Shown: positions 10,276 through 22,714 of the stretch, in pieces
Layout of the letters: every line of letters starts with the position of its first letter
Numbering within the stretch: position 1 is the first letter of the stretch
Assembly (NCBI RefSeq): GCF_003590095.1
Contig: NC_039483.1
Coordinates: 2,108,001-2,172,000, forward strand
Reading direction: 5' to 3'
DNA: 64,000 bases
Source of the DNA: Trichoplusia ni
Lineage: Eukaryota; Arthropoda; Insecta; Lepidoptera; Noctuidae
The notes under the pieces: generated by a model
The model's input: the letters and a program-made list of their open reading frames with translations, nothing else
Database searches by the model: none
Told to the model about the DNA's origin: nothing
Translations under genes and position numbers: made by a program

Positions 10276-13200
10276 GAATTATATATGATAAATAGTCTTA
10301 ACAACAAAATAAAACATAAATAACTCAATTAAATTACTACGTAAGTATGAGTATCTTATTCTGCACTTACATATATTTTTATCGCATTTCAAATGCTGTT
10401 CAAGACTATTTAAGTTCGAATGACCACAGGGGACCACATAAAAGGACTTTATGTTCCGGTAATGGTCGTAAACCACAGTTTAATTATAATGCGAGGCGTA
10501 AACTTTATTACTAATATCCGTAACATTATTATTTTATAGTCTTGTAAACGATTCTACGGTTTGTGTACGCAAATGGTCATGTTTGTGCCGTTAGTTTGTA
10601 GGTTTATACCCTAAGTAAGGTTCTTTGTGGTCTGTTCTGGTCAGTAACGGTATAGAGATAATGTTAAAGCTTATGAAATAGACAACTGACTTTGAATAAA
10701 AAATACTTTTTTTCAGTACAACTATTAAAGTCGAACTCTTAGAATACAACACAAAATCAACTTTACCAAATTGAATTAAGGGCGCTATTCAGTTTCGGAT
10801 TCTATCACTGATATTCTAAGGAATAATCAACCTTATATCCGTCTCCATAAGAGCATTCAATTTCACAATAATACTTCCAACATGCCACGCAAAAATCACT
10901 CTTATAACCATGTTTTAAGGGTACAATTAATTCTGGAGTGCTACTACTGACATGCCATGGGTAGTGATCCTGTTTGTTGGAGTTAGCATGATAAGCCAGG
11001 TTTGAAGGGTGACGAGGGTGCACCATCAATCAGAGGGCGAAGCCTGCTCGATGGTGGAAACTAATTAATCAGAACTAGCATGAACTGCAATGGAATAGAT
11101 AAAGAAGGAACCAAAACTGGTCGAGTGCAGTTTGGGCATATGGGCAAAAAACAAATTGATTGTTTAATAAATGTTTTTGAAGGCAGTGTAGAGGAATTAA
11201 TTCAGTACCAAATAATTTTTTGTCAGTAATATTTATCTTCGATTTTTATTTTTAGTATTTTTTAAACAAAAATGCGTCGTTACTGAAAATTTCGACAGAC
11301 TGACATTCAACGCTGTCTTATTAATAAGGTTTACTCATTGGTAACGGGACCTTTAACTAATATCATTGTAAAAAAATTACGGCTAGTAATAGATGTCCGT
11401 CAACACAATCAGATTATTAAGAAGAACTAAACACAATAAAATCTAATGTTGTGTTAAAACGTAACATTGATGCATACGTTGATAGTTCATACGTGGGAGC
11501 GTAAAAGCGTACTTAAAATAAATTCCTTTAACTTGCTAAAAATTGCGAATTACTGAATTTTAGATTGTGGTAACGGATTTTAGTTCCTGACTGTATAAAT
11601 CTAGCCTTTTTCTCCATACCATACCATGTTAGGGTTAGACTTTCAGCCTTACCAGCTTGCCATAATCCTAAAAAAACATTAAAATACGACCAAACTAGTC
11701 ATTCAAAACGTATTCCAATTTCACTTAATCCCAAAAATAAAATGAAAGTAGAAATATTCAGTGACCCTTGAATACCCACAAATGAATCGCTTAAATATAA
11801 TACCGAGATACGAATTATATTTAAAGGAGGATAATCTTACAAATTCAATCTACTTACTGATGTTGTAAGCTTCGTACTGATTTCAGTTTTATTATTTTTG
11901 TCTCAGAATTCACTGGTATTTGGGAGAGAAAATTTATGAAATATCTGGGATAGAAGGGGTTGGACGCATAGGAGAAAAGTATTTTTTTCCTTCCTTGTAT
12001 TATGATTTAGACAACTGATAAACAGATATTTCTAAAAACATACATAATATGGACAAATTACAACCAGACTCGGCTTCGTGTGGGTAAAAGGTAAAGATGG
12101 TTGTGGTTTTTAAGGGAGGCAGTAGTTGGCTCTAAGCCTTAGCAGGGAATGGCGATAGACTGTTAGGATAGTGACATGCAACTGGTTTTGATATTTATAG
12201 TCCTACCAGAGCTTCCAACTTTTTGCTGATACTTTCAAAACAAATTACATTATCACAGTTTGTTACATCATCATCTCTATGTTGACTCATCATACAGTCA
12301 ATTTGCACTGCACTATCATAAATAAAATCGATGCCTCATAGTTCGTTAGAAGCACTGGAACCAATATATTCGTCCAAACATAGTAACCAAATCCCTTTGA
12401 CAGCGTATGATTTATGAAGTCAATAAAATAAAATATTTTCACGTCGATTGACATGTACTGTCCAAAAGTTATTCTAAAAAGCTACGGCTGAATGACGATC
12501 CGAATTCATATTCATTGTGGAACTAAAAAATTTCGAACGGTGACAGAAATTTATTTGGGCAGTGCTATGGATGTATGCTGTTATAGGCAATTAGGAATTG
12601 CTCATTTGGGAATGGTGGGGCTAAAATATTTAAGGTTTAATGTCATTGGAAAAGATGGTATACAGATCTTGGTTGATCAAGAAAATGAAATAGTTTATTC
12701 TGCAAGAAGAATAAATGAAATTAGTTTTACATGAGCAATTATTATCTTAAGCTATTTCTTTAGTTATCATCGACGTTTGCTTATTGGCTGCCCTCAGAAG
12801 AAAGGTGGAAATAAACTCAGGGGTCTAGAGATGTAGTAGATTTGTGCACAACTTTGTGATCTATTTCGTATCGAGTCGATGTCAATGTTGTTACCAGAAT
12901 TAAATTGTCTTTAGTATTCATCAGATTTTCCTTAGCACATAGAAGATGTTAGTAAGTATTATGATTTTTATTTAACTTTCAATAGGATGGCCATCCATAT
13001 TCCTTAAATATTTCATTCGAGTATTAAAAGATTATCAATATTTGTTTATCTGCACTTTGCATAACACCAAAATCAATTTAGGTGGACTATTTTTTAGGTT
13101 AGGAGCTTACAAATGTACCAACTTGCAAGATTTTTGTATCAAGACCAATTTCGAGGACTTTTTCTCCATGTCCTATTTCATCTTATCACTTCTCCAGTTT

Positions 13201-13490
13201 CCAGTACTCCCAAGTATTTTACAACGATTAATTCAGTGGACGAAATTGTAATTCCTGAACTTAGTTACAAATTCCCTTGTCTGGTTGGCACGGCGCTATT
13301 CTTTGTGTGTTGGGACCTGCTTCATAGTGGAATTTCAGAAGGTTTATTTATCACAATAACTTAAAGTCGTGTGGACTTGAGCTGTTGACTATCTGTTGTA
13401 GTAATTAAGGTTTAAAAGTAATAAATGGTCTTTGCGAAATGTCATGCTAAATATCGTTACCTCAATCAGTTTTAAAGTATTTTCTCCATG
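10276..13490. other. AT-rich intron sequence, nothing recognised
   Basis: No gene or repeat was recognised on either strand. The longest open frames (for example 12492-12734, plus) show no known motif, no flanking splice signals of quality and no match to other parts of the window. Confidence 0.45.
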
Positions 13491-13497
13491 TTTTTTT

Positions 13498-13765
13498 GGC
13501 TTTCCGTACCTGAAGGGTAAAAACGGACCCTTATTACTCTGATATAGGTATGTCCGTCTGTGTATCCATCTGTCATCAGGATCTCCTGAATCGTGATAGC
13601 TATGTAGACAATTGAACTTGACACAAATAATGTACGCGGGTTGGCTAAATAAAAATAAAAGTCCAATACTTTTATTTTTAGTAACAGGACATATATTGTA
13701 TGATTGACTATTTTTTATTATAGAAAATTCGTATTTCCTTATCCCTGTTTGTACGGAACCCACTT
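13498..13765 (+). repeat. family D repeat (TTCCGTACCTGAAGGG..CTGTC), copy 1
   Basis: The copy begins TTTCCGTACCTGAAGGGTAAA, continues with ACGGACCC, a run of GTCCGTCTGTGT and CTCCTGAATCGTGATAGCTA, and ends near TACGGAACCC. The same order of blocks occurs at 19600, 20924, 45310, 52709 and 60395. This block set is very common in moth genomes; I know no agreed class for it. Confidence 0.55.
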
Positions 13766-13879
13766 TGTTACGATTCCTATCATTTGAGGTACAATGGCGG
13801 CAAGTGAACATTCAAGTATTCTTGAAACTTATTTTTTAGGTGATCAGATTTAATACTTCCATTACTTTGAATGATTAAG

Positions 13880-14055
13880 AAGAAAAGGTGGATCCCGCAG
13901 TAAGCAATTAAATCCTTGTGTAACGAAGGATTTCTAGCATTCAAATCACATGCACGAGACTCAGGCTAGCACTGATAGGTCACACAAATTTTTGCCCACG
14001 CGGGGATTGAACCCGTGTAGGCATACCCTCATACACGTCGTATACTATCCGCGCA
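13880..14055 (-). repeat. tRNA-headed SINE, type II
   Basis: On the minus strand a tRNA-like head with a box B (rc of GGGGATTGAACCC, 14002-14014) is followed by a body with ACTCAGG..CATGCACG and CAAGGATTT. The box A end is damaged (14041-14055). It belongs to the same family as 43300-43506, the cleanest copy. Confidence 0.65.
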
Positions 14056-14389
14056 TTCATTGTTCCAAGCAGATTTGTTGAACGTTTACGATTGTAGATG
14101 TCTTTTGTTTTATTACTATTTTACGAGCTAAATTTATTGTTTGTCATCAATTATAATAAGTAGATACATAACATAATGGTGTTAAACAATAATTCTCATC
14201 ACGAGTTCATATAAATTGCATGCATTTGCATGTTTTGATTTAAGTGGTAATATTTTCCATACACGTAATTTGTAATGTGATAGCATTATAAATGAAATTA
14301 CTAAACAATCATATTGTTTTGATGTGTTTATCTTGTGAAATGGTTGATCGTTTAGCTAGGTTCTTTTGGGATTGGGAAAGAGAGTCTAA

Positions 14390-14530
14390 TACCAGCGTAT
14401 ATACGTCCCACAGCTGGGCATAGGCCTGTTTCTGTATAGGGAAGGTTGATCACCACGCTATCTCACTGCGGGTGAATTCAGATTCGAATAGTTGTAATCC
14501 AGGTTTCCTTCACCATTAGTCAGAAGTGTC
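14390..14530 (+). repeat. family C repeat, copy 2
   Basis: This has the blocks ACGTCCCACAGCTGGGCATAG, TAGGGAAGGTTGATCACCACG, CTCACTGCGGGTG, CAGATTCGAATAG and AATCCAGGTTTCC in the same order as the other copies. The first block resembles, in reverse, the coding tail of RTE-type LINEs (CCTATG.CCAGCAGTGG). Confidence 0.55.
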
Positions 14531-14989
14531 TTAGAATAATTAGGAATGTACAAAAATAATTATAACCTTGAAAAGGTGACACGATGACATTCAATGTTTC
14601 TAGAATTCAACCAGACCGAACGCAGCATAATTGAGTAATCCTCTCAGTTTAACCCTAAACAATTATTTAACAAATTCCTCTAAATAAACCGATAGCCACA
14701 AAGCGCATGTTTCCAACATACAAAATCTGAGAAAAACCTAACGTCACCTTCTCAACCTATTGACCGTGATAATAGCGTCCATTAACCCCCGTCCTGACGC
14801 GCAATAGAAAACCTTAGTAAATAATAAATAAAAACAAATCAGAGACCTACCATCACTACTCAAAGTAATATAATTACGTTTGCTCGAGCGAGATGCCACT
14901 ATACGCCCTGTATACCTCTGTCACTTTCACACACCACAATAATATTACTGTTAGCATTCGAAGGCCCTCAGTTCGATTCCCTGGGACGC

Positions 14990-15053
14990 TGACGTCATAA
15001 AGAATTCACCGACAATACACTGGCGGCTCGTGTGCTGTTATTTATTGACGTCA
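14990..15053. promoter_or_regulatory. pair of perfect CRE sites (TGACGTCA)
   Basis: TGACGTCA occurs at 14990-14997 and again at 15046-15053, 56 bp apart start to start. It is the full palindromic CREB/ATF binding site. A tRNA box B-like GTTCGATTCCC lies just upstream (14971-14981), so part of the block may derive from an old SINE. Octopamine receptors act on cAMP, which makes a CRE-bearing intronic enhancer plausible, but nothing here proves function. Confidence 0.35.
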
Positions 15054-15169
15054 CTGGTACACTGCTGGCCAAAAATACGGAGCAGCAATAATAAATTATT
15101 GTTGTTATTTTTTTGTAAAAATTTTGATGGACTATGTTATATATCGTTTGTGATTAATTGAGTATGAAG

Positions 15170-15332
15170 TTTTTTAAACGACGTCCGCAGTAAGGATTTC
15201 AATCCTTGTTTCTTGTAGGTTTCACAAACATTTAAGTCACATGCACGAAGACTCCTAGATTCAGGACAAGTTTTCGTGGATTATACAAATGCAAGGGTTT
15301 GGTTTGGTGAACTCAACCACTTGGCTATCTAG
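15170..15332 (-). repeat. tRNA-headed SINE, type II, internally deleted
   Basis: This has the same body as the copy at 43300 (GTCCGCAGTAAGGATTT, AAGTCACATGCACGAAGACTC, ATTCAGGACAAG, GTGGATTATACAAATGC) and the box A end (rc of AACCACTTGGCTATCT), but the box B segment between 15290 and 15300 is missing. It cannot be a functional pol III unit. Confidence 0.6.
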
Positions 15333-16103
15333 ATTTCTGCAAGGTTTTTGTCCAGCAGTAGGCTCAAGCAAAGTTAAGTTGTGTTAGTCCGTTTATCGAA
15401 AAAAAACTATCATCATGCATTAAAAAATTAGAACCAGAGAATCTACGAAATGTGTTACTAACAGTGCCAAAGACAAAGTGCATTTTTAAAGTACTAATTT
15501 CAATTTTAAATTCCTAACTTAGATCTTTAAAACACACGGGCCAAATCGCACTCAACATCTATTAAATAATATCGTGATGAATCAACCCCACTCAAATTAT
15601 TACAATGACAAAATTATGTCAGTTGGGGTCAACAGCTCAACTTCCTATTCCAAAAACTAGTTTAACTGTCATGAAATATTACTACTTTAGTCAGGATGAG
15701 AGCATGTTAGCTGTCAACTAAGTATGCAATTCTAGACACAAAAGTTTAGGGTCAGAATGCTGAAACGTCAATAATTTTTTCGTTACCAGTAGGTACTGCA
15801 ATGTATCTCTCGCTTGAATGTAGAAAACGGTGACAGCTACCTAGATATTTAACGCTTTTTTATTGAATTTAGCAAAACTTCAACAGATAACTTTAATATT
15901 CAGGAACTAAAAGTCTTATCTTCCTATGATGGGTACTAAACTTGGTGTCAGAGTTTTTACTTTTCTTTGAAACATTTCCAGCTTCAATTGGTGGTTTTCT
16001 CACGATTTTTTCCGTCATCGTCTTAAGCAAGTTAAAGTAATTAACACCTGCCACAATCAGTGGAATGGTGGTTAGTAAGACGCACATGAATTCGATAATA
16101 CAT

Positions 16104-16180
16104 TGGAGACTAACAGGATTTGAACCTTGATCTTTTGATTTCTTAGTCTAATGGACATACCACTCGGACCACTACTGGAG
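16104..16180 (-). repeat. tRNA-Ser-like pseudogene or SINE head
   Basis: On the minus strand it reads GTGGTCCGAGTGG (box A type), a GACTAAGAAATC anticodon-arm-like segment, and AGGTTCAAATCC (box B). This resembles eukaryotic tRNA-Ser (AGA) with a reduced variable arm. The anticodon stem does not pair well and no intact acceptor stem was found, so it is probably a pseudogene or SINE head. Confidence 0.45.
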
Positions 16181-16431
16181 AATAATTTATGTTTCTAAAA
16201 TGCCAGTATTCAGATGAACGTAGTTTTTTTGTACAGCGATAAACTGCATTGAAGAAGTCCGTTTTAGTAGCCATTAGCAGCTTTTAAAACAAAAAGCTGT
16301 GAATGCTGCTACGAGTATTTATACAAAGCTGAAAAAAGAAAACAGACTTCCCAGAAAAATGTGAGAAGAATTCTGGTTACTTATGAATAAGATTTTAAGT
16401 ATTTATAAGTTTAAAAATATAAATAATACTA

Positions 16432-16530
16432 GGATATTTGCGTCCCAGACTAGGCTAGCGTGTCGCTTACTGCGGAATGGTGATTTCAGATTCCAATATA
16501 TGGGATCCAGGTTTTCTCACAATGATTACT
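16432..16530 (+). repeat. family C repeat, copy 3 (shortened)
   Basis: It keeps GCGTCCCA, GGCTAGCGTGTCGCTTACTGCGG, TGATTTCAGATTCCAAT and GGGATCCAGGTTTTCTCAC but lacks the GGGAAGG block. Same orientation as the other copies. Confidence 0.5.
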
Positions 16531-17321
16531 TTTTTCGCTTGTCACAGATATCTTTGAATCATTAAGAAATTACATAAAAGATTGAAAGAATGGCATTGGT
16601 ACTTACTTACGTTGAGAACATACCTGTACCTCAATTTTCATCTACATAAGGCACCGAGACATACGTTTATAGTTTATCACAAAAATAAAATAAACTTCCA
16701 TAAAAAGCACTAAAATAAAAATGTTAGTATTTGGAACAAATCCAACGTATACAACAAGAAGTTTAGAACTAAAAGTATTAACTTTCGTGATATTTAATTT
16801 TCCAATAAGTTACTTCGAATTTTTGACGACCATCATAAATAATATTATTTATTTAACAACACTGGTGCCGTATTTCTGTCCCGACTTGCATCAAGCGAGC
16901 TGTGCATCGAATGGAAAACTATAAACTACGAAATTAAATGCAGAGATTTGTTTGTAAAAGCTATGGATGCCTGTCAAACAGAATCATATGGGTAGCATAA
17001 CTCATGTTGGTTTGGATCATAATATAGGGTTGAGTATTGATGTAGGTAACTCAGAAATGTTGGGCAAAGTCTTAATCATATTTCTAGGGTGCACAATTTT
17101 AACAGTATTCAGTATGAGAATAGATTTTAAAAGTTTTGGTATAGGATATGCCTGTGAAGTTTAAGGGAAATTAGAAGAAGAAGAAGCGTTTGTAATGTTA
17201 CTGAGAAAGCGTCTTTTTTTCACAGCAAAAAAAATGTACAAAACATTGTCATTCATTTTAGTTAAAATTTTCGATTTATTGCAATTCATTTCTTAGTATA
17301 TTGCGTTTCCCAGTAAAATGA

Positions 17322-18017
17322 ATCCCACCAAAAACATTAAATGTAAAAAAATGCCAAGTCTCTCGATGCAGTCTTTCCATCGTAAAAAGTTTTGAGATCT
17401 CATAGAAGCCAAGTCCTATTCAAAATATTTTGTAGTTATAAATCAACATTTAGTAATTGTATCAATAGTTTTCTTTATATTATAATTATAGTGACTTGGC
17501 AATGAGCACAAGAAGAAACAAATAAAACGGCATATTTGTAGGAGTTGAAAGTTACACACACCGCATGCGTAAACATTAATATCACAAAATTAATTTTCTT
17601 TTGGTTTATCCGTGTCGTCCCAACCGAATTTCGGCAACGGCAGTCAGTCTTAGTGTACTCTCGATTCATTTACTTTCATAAAGCGATGGCCCGTAAGGTA
17701 TTCTTAATTATTGTATTGGAGCATGTAGTCGGTAGTGACCATCATGATTCACACATAACAAATAATCTGATCACTGGTCTCGTCAGTAACATTTGCACAT
17801 AATTCCAGGCATCAAGCAGCTTTTAATTTGTGCTCATTGCCAAGTCACTATAATTATAATATAAAGAAAACTATTGATACAATTACTAAATGTTGATTTA
17901 TAACTACAAAATATTTTGAATAGGACTTGGCTTCTATGAGATCTCAAAACTTTTTGCGATGGAAAGACTGCATCGAGAGACTTGGCATTTTTTTACATTT
18001 AATGTTTTTGGTGGGAT
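17322..18017. repeat. foldback element: 190-bp near-perfect inverted repeat with a 316-bp loop
   Basis: The left arm (17322-17511) and right arm (17828-18017) are reverse complements over 190 bp with one mismatch found by eye (CATCGTAAAA versus TTTTGCGATG). Pairing starts at ATCCCACC / GGTGGGAT and runs to GAGCACAA / TTGTGCTC. Outside, an A/T stretch still pairs loosely and then identity stops. The loop holds an 85-codon open frame with no recognised motif. No transposase is present. The arms could be very long terminal repeats of a young foldback transposon or a recent inverted duplication; transcribed in the intron it would form a long hairpin. Confidence 0.85.
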
Positions 18018-18175
18018 CTCATTTATTTTTTGTAAGTGTATTTCTTTCTTTTTTTTTAGGTGTCATAATTTCTAGGACTTCAGCTACTGCTTTGCTTAGA
18101 ACCCATTCTCTATCTCTATCTCTTTTGTTTCTTCTCTGAGACTTCGTTACTTCTAATGTAAACAAGCTTAAACTT

Positions 18176-18202
18176 ATATATATATGCATATATATATCTA
18201 CT
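18176..18202. repeat. AT microsatellite with central GC, palindromic
   Basis: An alternating TATATATATATGCATATATATAT run that is its own reverse complement. It has no assigned function. Confidence 0.7.
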
Positions 18203-18777
18203 AACTTACAAACTATAGCTAAACTAAACTAAATAACACGTAAAGTTCTCCGAATATCAATTATCACTACAATATTTTTTAGTTTCGAAATGGTTTTCAT
18301 AGACAGGTGGCGCTATCAAATGAAAATTATCGAATTATTCTGAAGTACTACTTAGACTGCGCTTTGTAACGAAACCATAGCGCGATTCAGACACGTACAA
18401 CGCCATCTATCGAGCGCGCATACAATATTTATCGCAATACAATGGAGTTTTAGCTTTATTAATTTAATGAATTATGAATTTTATGTATTAATTTGTATTA
18501 ATGATAGTCTGTGTATTACATTTATATTATTCTTTTCTATTCTATGTATGTATTCATCCAATTGAATAGGTACTTAAACAACGAACAAAGTTAACAATGC
18601 AGTCAAAATCCATACATAATGTTCTTGCCAAACCGCAAATATAAAATTGTTTTCTATGGCATATTATTTTTTAATGTTTTTATAATTTTTCCTTTATATG
18701 TGGCTAAGGACTACTATCTTGGTGCAAAATTTGAAGTTTCTAAGTCTGCTAGAAGTACCTTAGATTTTTGATGATCT

Positions 18778-18809
18778 GTCAGTGAGTCAGTGAGTCAGTG
18801 AGTCAGTGA
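18778..18809 (+). repeat. tandem repeat, four perfect 8-bp units
   Basis: The unit GTCAGTGA is repeated four times without change, then continues GTGACAAAATGG. The flanking block (about 18700-18860), with GTGCAAAATTTGAAG and GTAACTCCTAAACCATTAATTCAATTGG, looks like part of an unclassified interspersed repeat, but only one copy is in this window. Confidence 0.8.
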
Positions 18810-19599
18810 GTGACAAAATGGTGTAACTTTGATCGACCGTAACTCCTAAACCATTAATTCAATTGGCATGTAATTTCGAACTTAAGCTTGTTCTAATGCC
18901 TACTATTATTCCCCGAAAAGCTAAACTCCTAGCTTTGTCCACGTCGAAGATACAGGGGGGGCGAAACAGCCGCGAATCGCTTCGAGAAAAGATGGTACGG
19001 CCGTGCCCGTTTTGCTCGAGACTTGGCAGGGGCACTGCCGTGCCCTCAGATGCCACAATTATTCAATATTGGTTTGAGAATAGACTACTTTCAGATCCGA
19101 TCGCAGTAGACAGATACTTTATATTGTTTATGGCCTGGATTAACACATAAAATAGTTCCTGTTCTATCTATTTTCGGCTTGTAGCAGGCGGAGCCGTTTT
19201 CAAAAGCAACCAAATCATATCTTACGAACAAAAACTACACCTCCGATTTACATGGACCTAACATTACGACAACTACCAATAAGACTCCAACATCGTTTCT
19301 ACAAGGTACCATTAAACCATGATAGATTCACGCTAGTCTCTATACGGTATGGGCAGGGAGCCAACACCCATCAAAACCGAATGTTCTCAACTCGCACGGA
19401 ATTACAAATAGTGGTCACATTTAAATACTATTGCAGTTATGTGGGGGATATAAATCTAGGCTCCTAGACTATCTGTAGTGGGTGTTTAAATAAATCTTGA
19501 TTTTAGTCGCTTTGGAAATGTAAATTCATTGCTAAAGCTGAGTAGGGCACACAGTTTCAAATATTGGGATTGAAAATGCCTTATTGATGGCACTTTTCA

Positions 19600-19745
19600 A
19601 GGTTCCGTACCTGAAAGGTAAAAATAAAAACCTATTACTAAACCTCCGCTGTCTGTCCATCTGTATGTCACTAAACTATATCTCATGAACTGTGATTGAT
19701 AGACAGTTAATTTTTTTACAGATGAAAAAATGATATTCATTTTTT
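19600..19745 (+). repeat. family D repeat, copy 2
   Basis: GGTTCCGTACCTGAAAGG, CTATTACTAAACCTCCGCTG, GTCTGTCCATCTG and ATCTCATGAACTGTGATTGATAG occur in the family order. The right part is lost or too diverged to place. Confidence 0.6.
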
Positions 19746-20923
19746 TCTGCCAAAGTCCCTAACTGGATACCCTAAACAGAAACGCTGATATAAACACAGA
19801 CGCCATACCCTCTTTTCAAGTTTAAAAACTATGTTATAGACAATCTTTCACTTAAGTCTCTTATTGCTTACTATAAAACATTAAACATAAACATTAATAC
19901 TACATTATTAAAGCAAACCCAGCTTCGAAAATCTCTTTACTACCGACAAAGCATTGCTTTAATAAAACAATTTCGAACGTACGATAATTTCTCACCTAAA
20001 ACGAAAACTGTAGCACAACCTCATAAACCTCGTCACACAGAAACTTGCCTAAAACAGTAATACAATTACTTTCCGGAATTTATTATTTACATGCATGCGA
20101 ATCAACATTCCCAAATTCCGAAGCTACACAAATTTAATACTTAGCGCTTTGGAATAAGTGTCATATTTGCATGCACAATTATGAATGTTAATTTGCCCCG
20201 GATGTTCTCGTTGCTACAGAAATCAATGTGACAACTGGAGCTAGTGTCATTTGCAGGAGTACTACTATTTAAACTCGAATTAATAAATGAGGTGAGTTTT
20301 TTGTGAGTGAGTTATGTAGTATGTTATAGGTATCATGACACAAAATTAATTATACAATTATGATGAGGCTTGGAAATAAGAGATAATAGTAACAAGAAAA
20401 ATGCATCACCAATAGTGCGAAAATTCTTTAAATGTAATAAATCAAATTACACTTAATTGGGAAAACAATACAAAAACTGTTAATTCGACTTCAATACATA
20501 AGTGTGTAAAAAGATTTCTAACCCAGTACTTCCCAAATCATTTTTGTTCAACATTTAAATGAAATTAGACTCCTTTGCAAAAGGTACCAGATTGAAACCT
20601 CCACGACTATCAACCAAGATCCACTTGCAATCCAGACCCTCAATCTAGTTAATACTGTCAACCAATCGCAGCCTGACCAACACTTCGTTTGTCCAGTCAC
20701 TTAGATCGTCTTCCTCAATCTCCTGGCACTTTATCTGGCTTACAGATGTGGCTGAGAAGAACCCTATCTTAATGTGTGGAAGAACTCATTCAGAGTTCAC
20801 TTAAAAATTCAATTTTGATAAGGAAGAAGAATGATAGCAATTGAAGAAAGTATTTAATCTTTTTAAGCTACTGACCTAGTTTTGTAAAACAATGCTGTTT
20901 TTAATTGAATGAAATTTATTATA

Positions 20924-21045
20924 GTTCGGAACCAAAGGGTAAAAACAGAAGCCTATTGCTAATTCTGCGCTGGCTGTTACTCTATCTAACCGTCTCTCAA
21001 CAGATTTATCTTATGAACCTAGAACTAATTCAGGTCAATTTTAAC
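20924..21045 (+). repeat. family D repeat, copy 3
   Basis: It has GTTCGGAACCAAAGGG, CCTATTGCTAATTCTGCGCTG, CCGTCTCTC and ATCTTATGAACC. It ends immediately before the SINE at 21063, so the SINE may have inserted at or into its right side. Confidence 0.5.
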
Positions 21046-21062
21046 AAGACAAATATAATTGT

Positions 21063-21288
21063 ATTGGCCTGTTGGTCATTTGGTTAGTGGCCCTGTTTGT
21101 TACACCAGAAGTCGTGGCTTCGATTCCCACCCAGACCGACGAGTTTATCGTTTGTTCTGTACCTGGGCGTCGCATATCTACAGTATGATTTAGAAACACA
21201 CAAGTATGTTTATCAGTTGTCTAATACTCATAATAGCTTTGCTTAGTTTAAGACTAGATCGCATTGTGTGAAAGTTTTGAAATCTGAT
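21063..21288 (+). repeat. tRNA-headed SINE, type I
   Basis: This is the same family as 2257-2505: TTGGCCTGTTGGTCATTTGG, TTAGTGGCC, box B-like GGCTTCGATTCCC (21117-21128), CACCCAGA, TTATCAGTTGTCTA, and the tail AGACTAGATCGCATTGTGTG. The GGCGTCG segment replaces the corresponding part of copy 1. Confidence 0.7.
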
Positions 21289-21834
21289 ATTGTTTTATAT
21301 TATTCAATTTTCTAGCCACTCTTTCATAATAATTAAAAACGAAATGCTTAATCAATTGCGACATGTCTCAACGAACTTGGCACAAACTCATGTACGAATT
21401 AAATTGGAATTGTAGGACACAATTATTTATGTGAGTTGTTATTATGAAGCGAATTGAATCGGATTTATTTTGTTTTGTTGCTTGGTTAGTCAAGAAGACG
21501 GTGAAGGTTGGGTGGAATGAGACTTGTGACTAAATGAGTCTGAAACTTTTTTTTCTTACTTCAATTTGATTTAGTGGAATATCGTTTTTACATTAATGTC
21601 CTTGTTATTAGAGAGATCAATCACATTAATGTTATAAATGCGAAAGTATGTAAGTACTTTTCACGTTCAAATTTAGGGACAGATTTTGAAATATGGAGAT
21701 AAGGCTACCTTTATCCGACTGCATAAAAGAAACGTAATGCTGTTGCAGGTATAATCGACATCTTCCTTGAGGCCAATCTCTTTAAGGATCAACATCGATC
21801 AACAATGAAGATGTTGACTTACCTAATGTTTAAA

Positions 21835-22095
21835 AAATAAAAATCATAAATCATTTATTCAAATTAGGCTACTAAGTAGCACTTTTTGAAGGTTAGATTA
21901 CATTGGACAGCACCCAGTTTTGCTCACCCTTCATCGCTTCCTAAATGCTTTAGCTGTGAGAGAAGAAACGGCGCAACAAACACCCCAGCAGCACGCTGTC
22001 TTTGCGTTTACAAGATTATTATAAAAAAAATAACTATGAAGGTGCTGAACAAACAAATATTTGAGGTCGCTGTACCTAAGTCATTATGACCTTAA
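21835..22095 (-). repeat. LINE 3-prime end (antisense)
   Basis: The plus strand starts AAATCATAAATCATTTATTCAAATTAGGCT, the reverse of the (GATTTTT)-tailed 3-prime end of a LINE family common in moths, and goes on with GAGAGAAGAAACGGCGCAAC and AACACCCCAGCAG. The open frame across it is not a gene. A related 3-prime tail in the plus orientation is at 52010. Confidence 0.55.
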
Positions 22096-22714
22096 ACTGA
22101 CAAAAGTAAAGAATGTCAAAAGTATCTGCTTAGGTAAAGCTAATTAAGTGATCGGATGTACGAGTATCTGATACTTTGCCAGTATTGTCTAGTTACGTCA
22201 AGATATTATAAACACATAAAATTAATGTTCATTCATGTTCAGCAACATACTGGATACAAAAGATGGTGCCTACGCCACGTTAATATTGTTACTTAAATCA
22301 TTCATTATTACTGCCATACAATATCAAAAATAACTCCAAATAGTTTTATTTAAAAGTGCTATAAAATAAATACAAAATTTTAATAATAAAATACCATAGT
22401 AGGGGCCGTTGTAAATTCAAAATTTCAGCTACCGCGTCTGACGTGGTGTTGCGGGCAAATTTTGAAACATTTGCTGTGTTCGCATTGCCAGCTTGTGGCA
22501 ACTGATCTTTTGCTAATTATAGATACAATTAAATTACATAAATAGCTTTAAAAGATAAACATTTTTAGTGCCTTGTTAAATATTGTAAGGACATAATGAG
22601 ATGTGAAAGACATTGGTCTGTGGTTCTAATATAAATGTTCCCGAATATTGTTCTAATGAATGGATGTTTTGTATTTTTTCATTTTTTATTACACGAGAAC
22701 GTGGAACGTAGAGT

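Noticed and set aside
15893..16087. 64-codon frame on the minus strand with a protein-like look
   Set aside because: No recognisable motif, no relatives in the window, length expected by chance in 64 kb.
18700..19470. A nested gene suggested by frames at 18863-19150 and 19252-19467 after the GTCAGTGA tandem
   Set aside because: The frames have no known domain, and the wording of the flanks looks like an unclassified interspersed repeat.
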